A stretch of 64,000 nt of DNA, from assembly GCF_020387415.1 (NCBI RefSeq), contig NZ_JAGWCB010000010.1, positions 558,001 to 622,000 of the forward strand, written 5' to 3'. Under the pieces are notes generated by a model that saw nothing but the letters and a program-made list of their open reading frames with translations, was not told the origin of the DNA and ran no database searches. Positions 33,900 to 44,047 of the stretch are shown piece by piece; position 1 is the stretch's first letter; every line of letters begins with the position of its first letter. Both the position numbers and the translations under genes were made by a program. This DNA is from Ideonella benzenivorans (GTDB lineage: Bacteria; Pseudomonadota; Gammaproteobacteria; Burkholderiales; Burkholderiaceae_C).

Positions 33900-35777
33900 T
33901 CAGGCGTCGGCCGCCCCCCAGGCCCGCAGCGCCCGCAGCAAAGGGCGCTTCTTGGCCTGGTGGGCCTGCATGCGATGCAGGATGTCGTCGAGCAGCTGAA
34001 TGGCCTCGACGATGTGCGGTCCTTTGTTGAGCATCACGCACTCGGCGCGCTCGCCCATCGCCGCATCGGTGATCTCCGCCCGCGAGGGCGCGCCGGTCTT
34101 GGCCAGGTTCTCCAGCACCTGGGTGGCCCAGACCACCGGCAGGTGCGCCGCCTCGCAGGCCCAGAGGATCTCCTCCTGCACCTCGGCCAGGCGTTCGTAG
34201 CCGCATTCCACCGCCAGGTCACCGCGCGCGATCATGACCCCGGCGGCCGGCCCGGCCATGGCGGCCAACAGCATCTCCGGCAACTGTGCAAAGCCACGCC
34301 GGGTCTCCACCTTCAGCACCAGGCCCAGCGCGGGCGCCCCCAGGGCGGCCAACCGTGCCCGCAGGGTCCGCACATCGGCCGCGGATTGGGCGAACGACAG
34401 GCCCACCAGGTCGGCACAGCGGGCCACCGTGGCCAGGTCCTCCAGATCCTGGGCGGTCAGGGCTGGCAGGTCCAGCAGGGTGTCGGGCAGGTTGATGCCC
34501 TTGTCGGCGGCCAGCTTGGCGCCGCTGTCGGGCACGTCGGTGATCTCGACCTCCAGCGCCCGCGCGCTGGCCACCCGCACCACGCCACCGATGTGGCCAT
34601 CGTCAAACCAGATGCGCTGCCCGGCCTGCACCTGGGCCAGCACCTCCGGCAGGGTGCAGGCGATCTCGGCCGGCCGGCCGGGCGCCCCGGGCTCCGCCGG
34701 CCGCCCCAGCCCCTCGGCCAGCAGGCGCAGGCGGTCGCCGCGGGCCAGGTGCAAGGCCCCCGGCTGGGCCGGAATGCCCGACAGCATCGTCGCCTCGCCG
34801 GCGCGGGCGGCGCCTTTCTGCCAGTGCAGCCGCACCTCGGCATCCAGGTACAGGCTGTGCGCGCCGCTGACCCGCAGGCCGTCCGGCCGCACCGCCTCGA
34901 CGGTGAGCACGCGGTGCGCCCCCCGGGTGTCGGTCAGCGCCAGGGTGTCGCCCGGCCGGGCCCCGTTCAGCCAAGCCGGGTCCACACCGACGCTGGCCTG
35001 CGCGCCCGGCAGCGGCACCAGCGCCGTCCGCGGGCACAGGCCCAGTTGCAGCGGCGTGGTCACGCGGCCCCAGGCATCCCGCCGGGGCTTGAGGTGCAGC
35101 ACCGCCGGGCCCTCGGCCACCGGGCCGGTGCGCAGCTTGGGGCCGGCCACGTCCATCAACACCCGCACCGGGCGCCCCGCCGCCGCGGCCGCCCGGCGCA
35201 CCGACACGGCCATGGCCTCCCAGGCCACCGGGCCATCGTGCGCGCAGTTGATGCGCGCCACGTCCATGCCGGCGGCCACCAGGGATTCGACCAGGCCCTC
35301 GTCGTGCGCCGCCTCGCTGGGCAGCGTGACCATGATGCGGGTGGCCCGACCCGCGGGCGGTGGGCCGAACAGCGCCTCGGCATGCTGGGCCTGCAGGGCG
35401 GCGCCCCGCCGGAAGCCCACCGGCTCATCGTCACTCAGCGGGGACCACGACCGCCCCAGCAGCCGGTGCAACAGGCCCAGCACCTTGTCCAGGTTGGCCA
35501 GCACATGGCTTTCCGAACGGCCCAGCGAGGACACCCCGATCCAGGCCAGACGGGACTGCAGGTCGCGCAGGTCCACCTGCCGCAGCGCCAGGTAGTGGGC
35601 CAGGTTGATGGCGCTGGGCCGGTGGGCCGCATCGGCCGCCTCGATCTGCGGCGCCAGGGCCACCGCGTGGTCCAGCATGGCCTGGCGCAGGGCCCACAGG
35701 TCGTGGATCAGCGCCTCGGTGGTCGGGGCATCCCAGCCAGCCTCGGCCAGCGTCATCAGGTCGGAAGGTTCAGGCAT
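33900..35777 (-). CDS. Pyruvate-kinase-like protein with N-terminal extension
   Basis: This is a 625-residue protein whose central and C-terminal part matches the catalytic barrel of pyruvate kinase: AAGMDVARINCAHDG, VLMDVAGPKLRTG, the ICVN-type stretch NLPDTLLDLPALTAQD, the catalytic-Lys region LVLKVETRRG, GVMIARGDLAVE, and WATQVLENLAKTGAPSRAE. It lacks the usual C-terminal allosteric domain and carries about 140 extra N-terminal residues of unknown function. The DGAVML position reads ECVMLNKGP, so the phosphate-binding loop deviates. It may be a pyruvate kinase or a related PEP-utilising enzyme. No glycolysis gene is adjacent. Confidence 0.82.
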   Translation of the reverse strand: MPEPSDLMTLAEAGWDAPTTEALIHDLWALRQAMLDHAVALAPQIEAADAAHRPSAINLAHYLALRQVDLRDLQSRLAWIGVSSLGRSESHVLANLDKVLGLLHRLLGRSWSPLSDDEPVGFRRGAALQAQHAEALFGPPPAGRATRIMVTLPSEAAHDEGLVESLVAAGMDVARINCAHDGPVAWEAMAVSVRRAAAAAGRPVRVLMDVAGPKLRTGPVAEGPAVLHLKPRRDAWGRVTTPLQLGLCPRTALVPLPGAQASVGVDPAWLNGARPGDTLALTDTRGAHRVLTVEAVRPDGLRVSGAHSLYLDAEVRLHWQKGAARAGEATMLSGIPAQPGALHLARGDRLRLLAEGLGRPAEPGAPGRPAEIACTLPEVLAQVQAGQRIWFDDGHIGGVVRVASARALEVEITDVPDSGAKLAADKGINLPDTLLDLPALTAQDLEDLATVARCADLVGLSFAQSAADVRTLRARLAALGAPALGLVLKVETRRGFAQLPEMLLAAMAGPAAGVMIARGDLAVECGYERLAEVQEEILWACEAAHLPVVWATQVLENLAKTGAPSRAEITDAAMGERAECVMLNKGPHIVEAIQLLDDILHRMQAHQAKKRPLLRALRAWGAADA

Positions 35778-35849
35778 GGTGTGGCCCAGTCTGCGCAGCG
35801 CGGGTGACGCCGCGGTGACACCCAGACGGCCTGCGGCACGCCGCCGGGC

Positions 35850-36575
35850 TCAGCGCGGCGCCACCGAGGCCGCGGTCTGGCCGAACAGCAGCTTCTTGCC
35901 CGCCTCCGTCACCGTCGGCTGGGCCGTGAAGGCCGGGCCCTGGGCCTGGGCATAGGCCCGCGCGGTGGCCGGACGGGCCGCCACCGCGGCGAACCAGCGC
36001 GACAGGTGCGCAAAGTCGGCCAGCCGCTGCTGCTGGCGCTCCCAGGGCACGATCCAGGGGTAGATGGCCATGTCGGCGATGCTGTACTCCGCCCCGCCCA
36101 CCCAGGGGTGCTGCGCCAGCCGGCGGTCCAGCACGCCGTAGAGGCGGTTGGTCTCCTTCACATAGCGCTCGATGGCGTAGGGGATCTTCTCTGGCGCGTA
36201 GAGGCCGAAGTGGTGGTTCTGCCCCGCCATCGGCCCCAGGCCGCCGACCTGCCAGAACAGCCATTCCAGCACCGTCTTGCGCCCGCGCAGGTCGCTCGGC
36301 AGGAAGGCGCCGTGCTTCTCGGCCAGGTAGACGAGGATCGCACCGGACTCGAACACGCTGATCGGCTCGCCGCCATCGGCCGGCGCAGGGTCCACCAGGG
36401 CCGGCATGCGGTTGTTCGGCGAAATCGCCAGAAAGGCCGGCTGGAACTGGTCGCCCGCGCTGATGTTGACCGGCTGCAGGGTGTAGGGCACCCCCAGCTC
36501 CTCCAGCATCAGCGTGATCTTGTGGCCGTTGGGCGTGGGCCAGTAGTGCAGCACATAGGCGGCGGCAGCGGTCAT
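35850..36575 (-). CDS. Glutathione S-transferase (YghU/YfcG-like)
   Basis: This is a 241-residue GST-fold protein. The N-terminal YWPTPNGHKITLMLEELGVPY and the GSH-contact segment SPNNRMPALVDP, then FESGAILVYLAEKHG, are characteristic of the YfcG/YghU disulfide-bond oxidoreductase subgroup, which uses two glutathione molecules. The start is ATG at 36575. The helical domain (about 95-220) is full length. It is alone, with the next beta-propeller gene divergent from it. Confidence 0.88.
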   Translation of the reverse strand: MTAAAAYVLHYWPTPNGHKITLMLEELGVPYTLQPVNISAGDQFQPAFLAISPNNRMPALVDPAPADGGEPISVFESGAILVYLAEKHGAFLPSDLRGRKTVLEWLFWQVGGLGPMAGQNHHFGLYAPEKIPYAIERYVKETNRLYGVLDRRLAQHPWVGGAEYSIADMAIYPWIVPWERQQQRLADFAHLSRWFAAVAARPATARAYAQAQGPAFTAQPTVTEAGKKLLFGQTAASVAPR

Positions 36576-36727
36576 GCGAGGTCTCCTTGGCAGCGGTGGA
36601 AGGACAGTGCTCCATTCTGGAGCGACCGCAGTGCCCTTGGGGCGGGCGGGCCTTCGGGTCTGCACGCTGGCCGGGCGGGGGACCGGTTTCTACACTGGCT
36701 GCGTTGTCTGTCCTGCAAGGAACCTGG

Positions 36728-37672
36728 ATGCCGACCCCGCCCTTTCTGTTCGCCGCCCTGCTGAGCGCCTGCGCCCTGACGGTGCAGGCCGCCCCCCACG
36801 CCTATGTGCCCAACGAAGGTTCGGGCACCTTGAGCGTGATCGACACCCAGACCGACACGGTGGTGGCCGAGATCCCGGCCGGCAAGAAGCCCCGCGGCAC
36901 GGTGGTCACACCCGATGCGCGCACCGCCTTCGTGACCGACCAGCCCGCGGGGGCGCTGAACGTGGTCGACTTGGTGGCCGGCAAGCTGGTGGGCAGCATC
37001 CCGCTGGGCACCTCGCCCGAAGGCGCCGGCATCTCGCCCGATGGCCGCTGGGTGGCCGCCGCGGTGGAGGAAGGCAACGAGGTGATGTTCATCGACACCG
37101 CCACCCGGCAGAAGGTGTTCGAGGTGAAGGTCAAGGGCCGCAACCCGGAGCATGCGGTGTTCTCGCCCGACGGCAAGACGGTGATCGTCAGCGCCGAGGA
37201 AGGCGAGGCGGTGGACGTGATCGACGTGGCCAGCCGCAGTGAGGTGACGCAGATCCCGGTGGGCGCACGGCCCCGGGGCATGGGCTTCTCGCCCGATGGG
37301 AAGTTCGCCTGGGTGGCGGCCGAGACGGCCAGCGAGGTCTACAAGATCGACACCGCGCGTTGGAAGATCGTCGGCCAGGTGAAGGCCGGCCTGCGCAGCA
37401 ACGGCATCGTGGTGCACCCGGATGGCCAACGGGTCTTCGTCTCCAACGGCGGCGACCACAACGTCATGGTGATCAATGCCCAGACGCTGGCGGTGCAGGC
37501 CACCATCCCGGTGGGCCAGCGCCCCTGGAACATGGCGCTCACGCCCGACGGCCAGAAGCTCTACGTGGCCTGCGGTCGCTCTGGCGCCGTGTCGGTGATC
37601 GACCTGGCGAAGAACGAGAAGATCAAGGACATTCCGGTGGGCAAGCTGCCCTGGGGCGTGGCGATCCGCTGA
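36728..37672 (+). CDS. Periplasmic YVTN-type beta-propeller protein
   Basis: This is a 314-residue protein with a signal peptide (about 1-21) and seven near-perfect repeats of 40-44 residues: each contains GxxP-RG/EG, a 'SPDG(K/R)' turn and a 'VDVIDxAT' segment (AYVPNEGSGTLSVIDTQTD, VVHPDGQRVFVSNGGDHN and others). It forms a complete seven-bladed propeller. The neighbouring propeller gene at 31363 is only distantly similar. Related YVTN proteins occur near redox-enzyme or cytochrome genes, and here it sits just before cyoE on the opposite strand, which is suggestive only. Confidence 0.88.
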   Translation: MPTPPFLFAALLSACALTVQAAPHAYVPNEGSGTLSVIDTQTDTVVAEIPAGKKPRGTVVTPDARTAFVTDQPAGALNVVDLVAGKLVGSIPLGTSPEGAGISPDGRWVAAAVEEGNEVMFIDTATRQKVFEVKVKGRNPEHAVFSPDGKTVIVSAEEGEAVDVIDVASRSEVTQIPVGARPRGMGFSPDGKFAWVAAETASEVYKIDTARWKIVGQVKAGLRSNGIVVHPDGQRVFVSNGGDHNVMVINAQTLAVQATIPVGQRPWNMALTPDGQKLYVACGRSGAVSVIDLAKNEKIKDIPVGKLPWGVAIR

Positions 37673-37707
37673 GGCCGCCCTTTCGTGTCACCGCCGGGGT
37701 GCTCGGA

Positions 37708-38595
37708 TCACAGCACCCAGCCGATCGTCGCCGGCACCTGGCCGTCCACCGCCATCATCACGCTCAGCGCGGAGATGGTGACGGTCGAGAACAGGAACAC
37801 CTGGCGCGCCCAGCGGCGGTCGTCCACCGCCGGCTGGTAGCCGGCCAGCGCCATCTTCAGCCACCACAGGCTGGTGGCCACCGCCACCGCCAGGTAGCCG
37901 TAGCCGGCATAGCCGCCCACCACCAGCAGCACGGTCGCCACGGTGAAGGCCAGGATGTAGAGCACGATCTGGCGCTTGGCCGCGGAGATGCCCCGCACCA
38001 CCGGCAGCACCGGGATCTTCGCGGCTTCATAGTCCTTGAAGCGGAAGATCGCAATGGCGTAGGAGTGCGGCATCTGCCACAGGCAGAACATCAGCAGCAG
38101 GATCAGCGCGCCGGTGTCGAAGCGACCGCTGGCGGCGCAGTAGCCTGCCACCGGCGGCACCGCCCCCGACAGGCTGCCCACCACCGTGCCGTAGACCGAA
38201 CGGCGCTTCATCCACAGGCTGTAGACGCCCACGTAGATGAAGTAGCCGAAGGCCGCGCAGGCGGTGGCCAGCGCATTGGTCCACAGCGCCAGGGTGGCGA
38301 AACCCGCCACGCCCAGCACCAGGCCATGCGCGAAGGCCGCCCGCACGCTCATCGCGCCGGTGACCAGCACCCGTTTCTGGGTGCGGGCCATGCGGCTGTC
38401 GATGTCGCGGTCGATGCAGTTGTTGATCGCGCAGCCCGAGGCCACCACCAGCGACAGACCGATCGCCGTGGCCAGCATCAGCCCCCAGTCCAGGGGGTGG
38501 CCCTGGCTGGCGAGCAGAAAGCCGCCGAAGGTGGCGATCAGGTTGCCGCCGGTGATGCCGGGCTTGGTGACCTGGAAGTAACGGCTGAACTTCAA
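37708..38595 (-). CDS. cyoE: Heme O synthase (protoheme IX farnesyltransferase)
   Basis: This is a 295-residue membrane protein with about nine transmembrane helices. It farnesylates heme B to heme O for the high-spin site of the bo3 oxidase. The prenyl-diphosphate/Mg sites N-C-I-D-R-D-I-D ([13 protein letters not shown]) and the second aspartate motif region (YCAASGRFD) are seen. It is the last gene of the cyo operon, 11 bases after cyoD. Confidence 0.95.
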   Translation of the reverse strand: MKFSRYFQVTKPGITGGNLIATFGGFLLASQGHPLDWGLMLATAIGLSLVVASGCAINNCIDRDIDSRMARTQKRVLVTGAMSVRAAFAHGLVLGVAGFATLALWTNALATACAAFGYFIYVGVYSLWMKRRSVYGTVVGSLSGAVPPVAGYCAASGRFDTGALILLLMFCLWQMPHSYAIAIFRFKDYEAAKIPVLPVVRGISAAKRQIVLYILAFTVATVLLVVGGYAGYGYLAVAVATSLWWLKMALAGYQPAVDDRRWARQVFLFSTVTISALSVMMAVDGQVPATIGWVL

Positions 38596-38606
38596 GTCCG
38601 CCTCGC

Positions 38607-38939
38607 TCAGCGCAGCATCAGCGCGTCGGCGCTCGTGATGATCCAGATCGACAGCACCACCAGCAGGCCGATCACCATCGCGGTGAACAGGAAGGACAGG
38701 CTGTTGACCTTGCCGCTCTCGGTCTTGAAGCCGAGGTGCAGGAAGTACTTCAGGTGCACCAGGATCTGGACCACCGCGAAGACCAGGATGCCGGCCGTCG
38801 CCGCCGAGGCGGTGAAGTGGCCGCTCATCACGATCCAGAACGGGATGGCCGTCAGGATCACCGACAGCGCGAAGCCGACCAGGTAGCTCTTGACGCTGCC
38901 ATGGTCCTCGGCGTGTTCATGCGAAGCGGCGCTCATCAC
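38607..38939 (-). CDS. cyoD: Cytochrome o ubiquinol oxidase subunit IV
   Basis: This is a 110-residue protein with three transmembrane helices (about 20-38, 46-64 and 82-101). The conserved HLKYFLHLG loop between them matches CyoD, the small assembly-stabilising subunit. It overlaps cyoC by 4 bases and precedes cyoE by 11 bases. Confidence 0.93.
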   Translation of the reverse strand: MMSAASHEHAEDHGSVKSYLVGFALSVILTAIPFWIVMSGHFTASAATAGILVFAVVQILVHLKYFLHLGFKTESGKVNSLSFLFTAMVIGLLVVLSIWIITSADALMLR

Positions 38940-39550
38940 AGCACTCCCTTCAGGTAGACGATGGTGAAGACGCAGATCCAGACGATGTCCAGAAAGTGCC
39001 AGAACAGGCTCAGGCAGTTCAGGCGGGTCATCAGGCGGCTGCTCAGGCCGGTCTTGACCGTCTCGAACATCAGCACCGCCATCCAGATCAGGCCGCCGGT
39101 CACGTGCAGGCCGTGCAGGCCCACCAGGCCGAAGAAGGCCGACAGGAAGCCGCTGACCTGCGGGCCGTGGCCCTCTTCGATCATGTGATGGAACTCGTTG
39201 ATTTCCATCCCGATGAAGACCGCGCCGAACAGGAAGGTCAGGGCCAGCCAGCCGAGCACGCCCGACTTGTTCTGCTTGTGACCAGCGATCATCGCGAAGC
39301 CGTAGGTGATCGAGCTCAGCAGCAGGGCCGCCGTTTCCACCATCACATAGGGCAGGTCGAAGATCTCACGGCCCATCGGGCCGGTGGCGACGTTCCGGTA
39401 CAGCACCGCATAGGTCGCGAACGCGGTCGCGAACAAGATGCAGTCGGTCATCAGGTAGAGCCAGAAGCCCAGCACGGTCTGCGAACCGCTGTCATGGTGC
39501 TCGTGCTCGTCGTGCGCGCCGTGCGCGCCGTCAACAACGTGGGTACTCAT
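38936..39550 (-). CDS. cyoC: Cytochrome o ubiquinol oxidase subunit III
   Basis: This is a 204-residue protein with five transmembrane helices of the COX3 family. The first helix region [22 protein letters not shown] and the [11 protein letters not shown] segment are signatures. A His-rich N-terminal extension ([14 protein letters not shown], about 9-22) precedes it. Downstream of cyoB by 16 bases and overlapping cyoD. Confidence 0.95.
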   Translation of the reverse strand: MSTHVVDGAHGAHDEHEHHDSGSQTVLGFWLYLMTDCILFATAFATYAVLYRNVATGPMGREIFDLPYVMVETAALLLSSITYGFAMIAGHKQNKSGVLGWLALTFLFGAVFIGMEINEFHHMIEEGHGPQVSGFLSAFFGLVGLHGLHVTGGLIWMAVLMFETVKTGLSSRLMTRLNCLSLFWHFLDIVWICVFTIVYLKGVL

Positions 39551-39566
39551 CTCGGTTCACTCCCTC

Positions 39567-41621
39567 TCAAGCGGCGGCCACGCCGGTGGCACCGGCCACG
39601 GGTTGACCAGCGACCGCATCCGGCAGAGCGCCAGCCGCCTTGGCGGCGCGCACCTTGGCCAGGTGGGCGTTTTCGGTGGCCAGCACCTCATCGGGCTGGA
39701 TGTAGAAGTCCTTGTCCGGGTCGTAGGCGCGGATCAGCATGCAGACCACGTTGCCCAGCAGGCCGACGATGGCCAGCCACCAGATGTGCCAGATCAGCGC
39801 GAAGCCCATGGCCAGCGAGAAGGCGCCCATGAACACGCCCATCGAGGTGTTGCGCGGCATGTGGATCGGCGCGTACTGCGCAGGTTGCTGGTAGGCCAGG
39901 CCCTTTTCCTTCATGTCCGTCCAGGCGTCGATGTCGTGCACGGTCGGGATGACGGCGAAGTTGTAGGCCGGGGCCGGCGACGAGGTGGACCATTCCAGGG
40001 TGTGGGCGTTCCACGGGTCACCGCTCAGGTCTTCGGCCTTCTTGCGCTGCCAGATGCTGACGGCCAGCTGCAGCAGCTGGAAGGCGATGCCGATCGCGAT
40101 CAGCACGGCGCCCACCGCGGCCAGGTGCAGCCAGGGGGTCCACAGCGGGTTGTCGGTGTGGTTCAGGCGACGGGTCATGCCCAGGAAGCCCAGCACGTAC
40201 AGCGGCATGAAGGCCACGAAGAAGCCGATCTGCCAGAACCAGAACGCGGCCTTGCCCAGCTTGGCGTTCAGCTTGAAGCCGAACACCTTGGGGAACCAGT
40301 AGGCGAAGCCGGCCAGGTAGCCGAACACCGCGCCACCGATCAGGGTGTTGTGGAAATGGGCGATCAGGAACAGGCTGTTGTGCAGCACGAAGTCCGCGCC
40401 CGGCACGGCCATCAGCACGCCGGTCATGCCGCCGATGGCGAAGGTGACCATGGCGCCCAGGGCCCACAGCACCGGCGGGTCAAAGCGCAGGCGGCCACGG
40501 TAGATCGTGAACACCCAGTTGAACAGCTTCACACCGGTCGGCACCGCGATCACCATCGTGGCGATGCCGAAGAAGGCGTTCACGTCGGCGCCGGAGCCCA
40601 TCGTGAAGAAGTGGTGCAGCCAGACCATGAAGCCCAGCACCGCGATCGCGCCGGAGGCGTAGATCATCGAGCGGTGACCGAACAGGCGCTTGCCGGTGAA
40701 GGTGGAGATCACCTCCGAGTAGATGCCGAACGCCGGCAGGACCACGATGTACACCTCAGGGTGACCCCAGGCCCAGAACAGGTTCAGGTACATCATCGCG
40801 TTGCCGCCGGCATCCGCGGTGAAGAAGTGGAAGCCCAGGTAGCGGTCCAGCGTCAGCATGGCCAGCGCACCGGTCAGGATGGGGAAGGAGGTGGCGATCA
40901 GCACGTTGGCCCAGGTGCAGGTCCAGGTGAAGATCGGCATGTCCATCAGCTTCATGCCGGGGGCGCGCATCTTCCAGACGGTCACCAGGAAGTTGATGGC
41001 CGTCAGTGTGGTCCCGATGCCCGAGAGCTGCAGGGCCCAGATGTAGTAGTCCACCCCGACGTCCGGGCTGAAGCCCAGCTCGGACAGCGGCGGGTAGGCG
41101 GCCCAGCCGGTGCGGGCGAAGTTGCCCACGCCCAGCGACAGGTTCACCAGCCCGGCGGACGCCACCAGCAGCCAGAAGCTCAGCGAGTTCAGGAACGGGA
41201 AGGCCACATCACGCGCACCGATCTGCAGCGGCACGATGATGTTCATCAGGCCCGTCATGAACGGCATGGCCATGAAGATGATCATGATCACGCCGTGCGC
41301 GGTGAACACCTGGTCGTAGTGGTCCGGCGGCAGGAAGCCCATGTTGCCGCCGGTGGCGACGGCCAGCTGGCCGCGCATCATCACCGCGTCGGCAAAGCCG
41401 CGCAGCAGCATCACCATCGCAAGGATGATGTACATCGTGCCGATCTTCTTGTGATCGACCGAGGTGAGCCACTCGTTCCAGAGGTAGCCCCACTTGCCGT
41501 ACTTGGTGATCAGGGACAGGATCAGCACGGCCAGGACGGCCACCCCGCTGAGCGTCACCATCACGATGGGCTCATGGAAGGGGATCGCGTCCAGGCTCAG
41601 TTTGCCCAATAGCGTCGACAT
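39567..41621 (-). CDS. cyoB: Cytochrome o ubiquinol oxidase subunit I
   Basis: This is a 684-residue heme-copper oxidase core subunit, the expected length, with about 15 transmembrane helices. Helix VI carries the cross-linked His-Tyr ([17 protein letters not shown]) and the copper ligands HH (WLHHFFTMG). The helix X ligands H ([14 protein letters not shown]) bind heme O3 and heme B. It reduces O2 to water with ubiquinol electrons and pumps protons. It follows cyoA by 6 bases. Confidence 0.97.
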   Translation of the reverse strand: MSTLLGKLSLDAIPFHEPIVMVTLSGVAVLAVLILSLITKYGKWGYLWNEWLTSVDHKKIGTMYIILAMVMLLRGFADAVMMRGQLAVATGGNMGFLPPDHYDQVFTAHGVIMIIFMAMPFMTGLMNIIVPLQIGARDVAFPFLNSLSFWLLVASAGLVNLSLGVGNFARTGWAAYPPLSELGFSPDVGVDYYIWALQLSGIGTTLTAINFLVTVWKMRAPGMKLMDMPIFTWTCTWANVLIATSFPILTGALAMLTLDRYLGFHFFTADAGGNAMMYLNLFWAWGHPEVYIVVLPAFGIYSEVISTFTGKRLFGHRSMIYASGAIAVLGFMVWLHHFFTMGSGADVNAFFGIATMVIAVPTGVKLFNWVFTIYRGRLRFDPPVLWALGAMVTFAIGGMTGVLMAVPGADFVLHNSLFLIAHFHNTLIGGAVFGYLAGFAYWFPKVFGFKLNAKLGKAAFWFWQIGFFVAFMPLYVLGFLGMTRRLNHTDNPLWTPWLHLAAVGAVLIAIGIAFQLLQLAVSIWQRKKAEDLSGDPWNAHTLEWSTSSPAPAYNFAVIPTVHDIDAWTDMKEKGLAYQQPAQYAPIHMPRNTSMGVFMGAFSLAMGFALIWHIWWLAIVGLLGNVVCMLIRAYDPDKDFYIQPDEVLATENAHLAKVRAAKAAGALPDAVAGQPVAGATGVAAA

Positions 41622-41627
41622 CGCGAA

Positions 41628-42566
41628 TTACTCCTTGGTGGCGGCCACGGGCTCGCACAGCGCCTTGCTCAGCGCGGCCAGCTTCAGGTCGTCGTCGGTG
41701 GCGGCCAGCGATTGGCGGCCCGCCATGTACTTGTGCATCACGGCGTCGAACAGACGCGGCTCGGCAGCGGTGTAGAAGGCCGGCGCGTTGTTCTCGCTCG
41801 GCTTGGCCAGGGCCAGGTAGGCCTGGGCATCCAGCGGGGTGGCCTGGGCCTTGACCTTGGCCACCCAGGCCTGGAAGTCCTCGGGCGTCTCGGTGGCGAT
41901 CGCCTTGAACTTCATGCCGGTGAAGCCACCGCCGCTGTAGTTGGACGACATGCCGTCATAGCTGCCGGCCTCGGAGGCCAGCAGGTGCAGCTTGGTCTGC
42001 ATGCCGGCCATCGCGTAGATCTGGCCACCCAGCTGCGGAATGAAGAAGGAGTTCATCGCCACATCGGAGGTCACGCGGAAGTTCACCGGCGTGTCCTTCG
42101 GGAAGGCCAGCTGGTTGACGGTGGCGATGCCCAGGTCCGGGTAGATGAACAGCCACTTCCAGTTCAGGGCCACCACGTCCACCTTGATCGGCGCCTTGTC
42201 CGATTCCAGCGGGCGGTACGGGTCCAGCTTGTGGGTGGTCTCCCAGGCCAGGATGGCCAGCCCGATCACGATCACCACGGGGATGGTCCAGACCACCGCC
42301 TCGATCTTGCCGGAGTGCGCCCACTTGGGCGTGTAGGCGGCGGCCGTGTTGCTGGCCCGGTACTTCCAGGCGAACACCAGCGTCATCGCGATCACCGGGA
42401 TCACCACCAGCAGCATCAGCAGGGTGGCCGTGATGATCAACGACTTCTCGTCGGCGCCGATCGGCCCCTTCGGGTCGAGGATGCCGCCCTTGCAGCCCGA
42501 GAGCAGCGTGGCCAGCAGGGCCGCACCGGCCCCCAGCCAACGAGTGGGTCTGGATTTTCTCGTCAT
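41628..42566 (-). CDS. cyoA: Cytochrome o ubiquinol oxidase subunit II
   Basis: This is a 312-residue lipoprotein subunit. The lipobox is LLSGC with lipidated C25-26, followed by two transmembrane helices (about 43-66 and 86-108) and a C-terminal cupredoxin fold. As in ubiquinol oxidases, CuA ligands are absent (region ALNWKWLFIYPD, MNSFFIPQLGGQIYAM). First gene of the five-gene operon. No other gene of the operon is missing. Confidence 0.95.
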   Translation of the reverse strand: MTRKSRPTRWLGAGAALLATLLSGCKGGILDPKGPIGADEKSLIITATLLMLLVVIPVIAMTLVFAWKYRASNTAAAYTPKWAHSGKIEAVVWTIPVVIVIGLAILAWETTHKLDPYRPLESDKAPIKVDVVALNWKWLFIYPDLGIATVNQLAFPKDTPVNFRVTSDVAMNSFFIPQLGGQIYAMAGMQTKLHLLASEAGSYDGMSSNYSGGGFTGMKFKAIATETPEDFQAWVAKVKAQATPLDAQAYLALAKPSENNAPAFYTAAEPRLFDAVMHKYMAGRQSLAATDDDLKLAALSKALCEPVAATKE

Positions 42567-43037
42567 ACGACTACGTGGTTAAGGAGGATGGGGAGCGCCC
42601 TGCGGCGCGCGGGAAGCGGAACCGGCCGTGGCGCCGGCGTGTCACCGGTGCCCAGGCACCGGGGGCTCGCATCAGCTCGGCGGAGCGGATGCGACCGCCA
42701 GCGGAGGCGGCTCAGCGGCCGGCAACAGGCCCACCGGATGGCCGGCGACCGGCGCGCCCAGGCGCCCGCCTGCGCAGGGCGCGCAAGCGTCGACGGGGCG
42801 CCGGGCACTCCGGCGCATGGGCTGAATCCGATTCATCTGGCTGGCCTGGCCACAGACCCCAGATCGATTGATCTGGCGCACGCCACCACGGTGTGGCGAT
42901 TGATCTGTCGCAATGCGGGTATTTGGCACCCATTGTATTGGCTGACCGGGTTCACTCCATTGACTGGGTTGTCAAGTCGGAATAGGTTGCCAAGTTTTGC
43001 CGGCATGCGCTAAGCATGGATTGGCACAAATGCTTTG
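42567..43037. promoter_or_regulatory. Long upstream region of the cyo operon
   Basis: This gene-free stretch of 471 bp contains the cyo promoter. The word GATTGATCTG occurs twice (42866-42875 and 42898-42907), 32 bp apart, and both resemble TTGAT half-sites of Fnr/Crp-type operators. The rest is GC-rich with no reading frame I would support. Confidence 0.45.
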
Positions 43038-43916
43038 TCAGGGCCAGAGGGCCTGCACGGTCTCTCGCACCGCCGCCACCGCGGGAATCGCCAGGGCCTC
43101 GGGGGTGCTGATCCAACACAGCCAGGTCTGCCCGGACCAGCCCGGGAAGATGTCCGCCTGCCCGTCGCGCGCAGCGGCCTCGGCCTGGTCGCGGCGCATC
43201 AGCCCCACCCCCAGGCCGCTGGCCACCATGCTGCGCACCGCGCTTTCGGTGTCGGCCATCACCGTGGCCGGCACCGGCACGCCCACCTGGGCGAAGAGAC
43301 GGTCCAGCTGGCCGCGCAGCCCGCACTCGGGCGGTGTGGCCACCCAGGGCAGGCGCGCAAGCTCCCCCAGGCTGTCCGGCAGACCGTCGGCCGACAGCCG
43401 GCGTGGCACGGCCGCCACGACTTCGCAGGCTTGCAGACGCAGGATCTCCAGCCCGTCCAGCGTCTGGTGCTCGCACAGCACCCAGGCGCAGTCCAGCTCG
43501 CCGCGCCGCACGGCCTGGGTCGCGTGCATCGACACCCCCTGGCGCAGCTGCAGGGCCACCTGCGGATGCTGCTCGGCCAGTTGCACGAAGACCTCCCCCA
43601 GCCGCAGCGCCGCCGGATCGGTGATGGTGCCCATGCGCACCACGCCGCGCACCTGGCCGCGGATCTGCGCCGCCGTCGCCTGCAGGGCCTGGGCCGCCGC
43701 CAACGTGCGCTGGGCCTCGGCCAGCAGGCGCTGCCCGGCCGGCGTGAGGGCCATGCCCCGTGAGGTGCGGTCGAACAGACGCACCCCCAGCTCCTCCTCC
43801 AGCGCCTTGAGCTGGGCACTGACCGCCGGCGCGCTGGTGAAGACCCGCTCGGCCGCCCGGGTCAGGTTGCCCTCGGTGGCCACGGCCACAAAGGTCTTGA
43901 GCTGGTAGATCTCCAT
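43038..43916 (-). CDS. LysR-family transcriptional regulator
   Basis: This is a 292-residue LysR protein. The winged helix has the standard pattern YQLKTFVAVATEGNLTRAAERVF and SAPAVSAQLKALEEELGVRLFDR, followed by the effector domain from about residue 93 (VVRMGTITDPAAL). It is divergent from the EamA gene 44048-44983 over a 131-bp spacer, so it probably controls that exporter. The nearby end of the cyo upstream region lies 3' of it. Confidence 0.9.
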   Translation of the reverse strand: MEIYQLKTFVAVATEGNLTRAAERVFTSAPAVSAQLKALEEELGVRLFDRTSRGMALTPAGQRLLAEAQRTLAAAQALQATAAQIRGQVRGVVRMGTITDPAALRLGEVFVQLAEQHPQVALQLRQGVSMHATQAVRRGELDCAWVLCEHQTLDGLEILRLQACEVVAAVPRRLSADGLPDSLGELARLPWVATPPECGLRGQLDRLFAQVGVPVPATVMADTESAVRSMVASGLGVGLMRRDQAEAAARDGQADIFPGWSGQTWLCWISTPEALAIPAVAAVRETVQALWP

Positions 43917-44047
43917 GGCCGCGATTCTCGGCGGCCCCTGCCCGGCCTGCGTCTCGTTTTTCCGAAGACCCCGCTCGGCCGAAACGAATGGACCGGGCCC
44001 CGGCCCGCCGCCCAGACTGGCGACCCTTTTCCGTTCAAGGAGTCGCC

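Noticed and set aside
39603-41612. 669-codon reading frame on the plus strand
   Set aside because: It is antisense to cyoB, with no protein-like motif and a composition typical of a GC-rich shadow frame.
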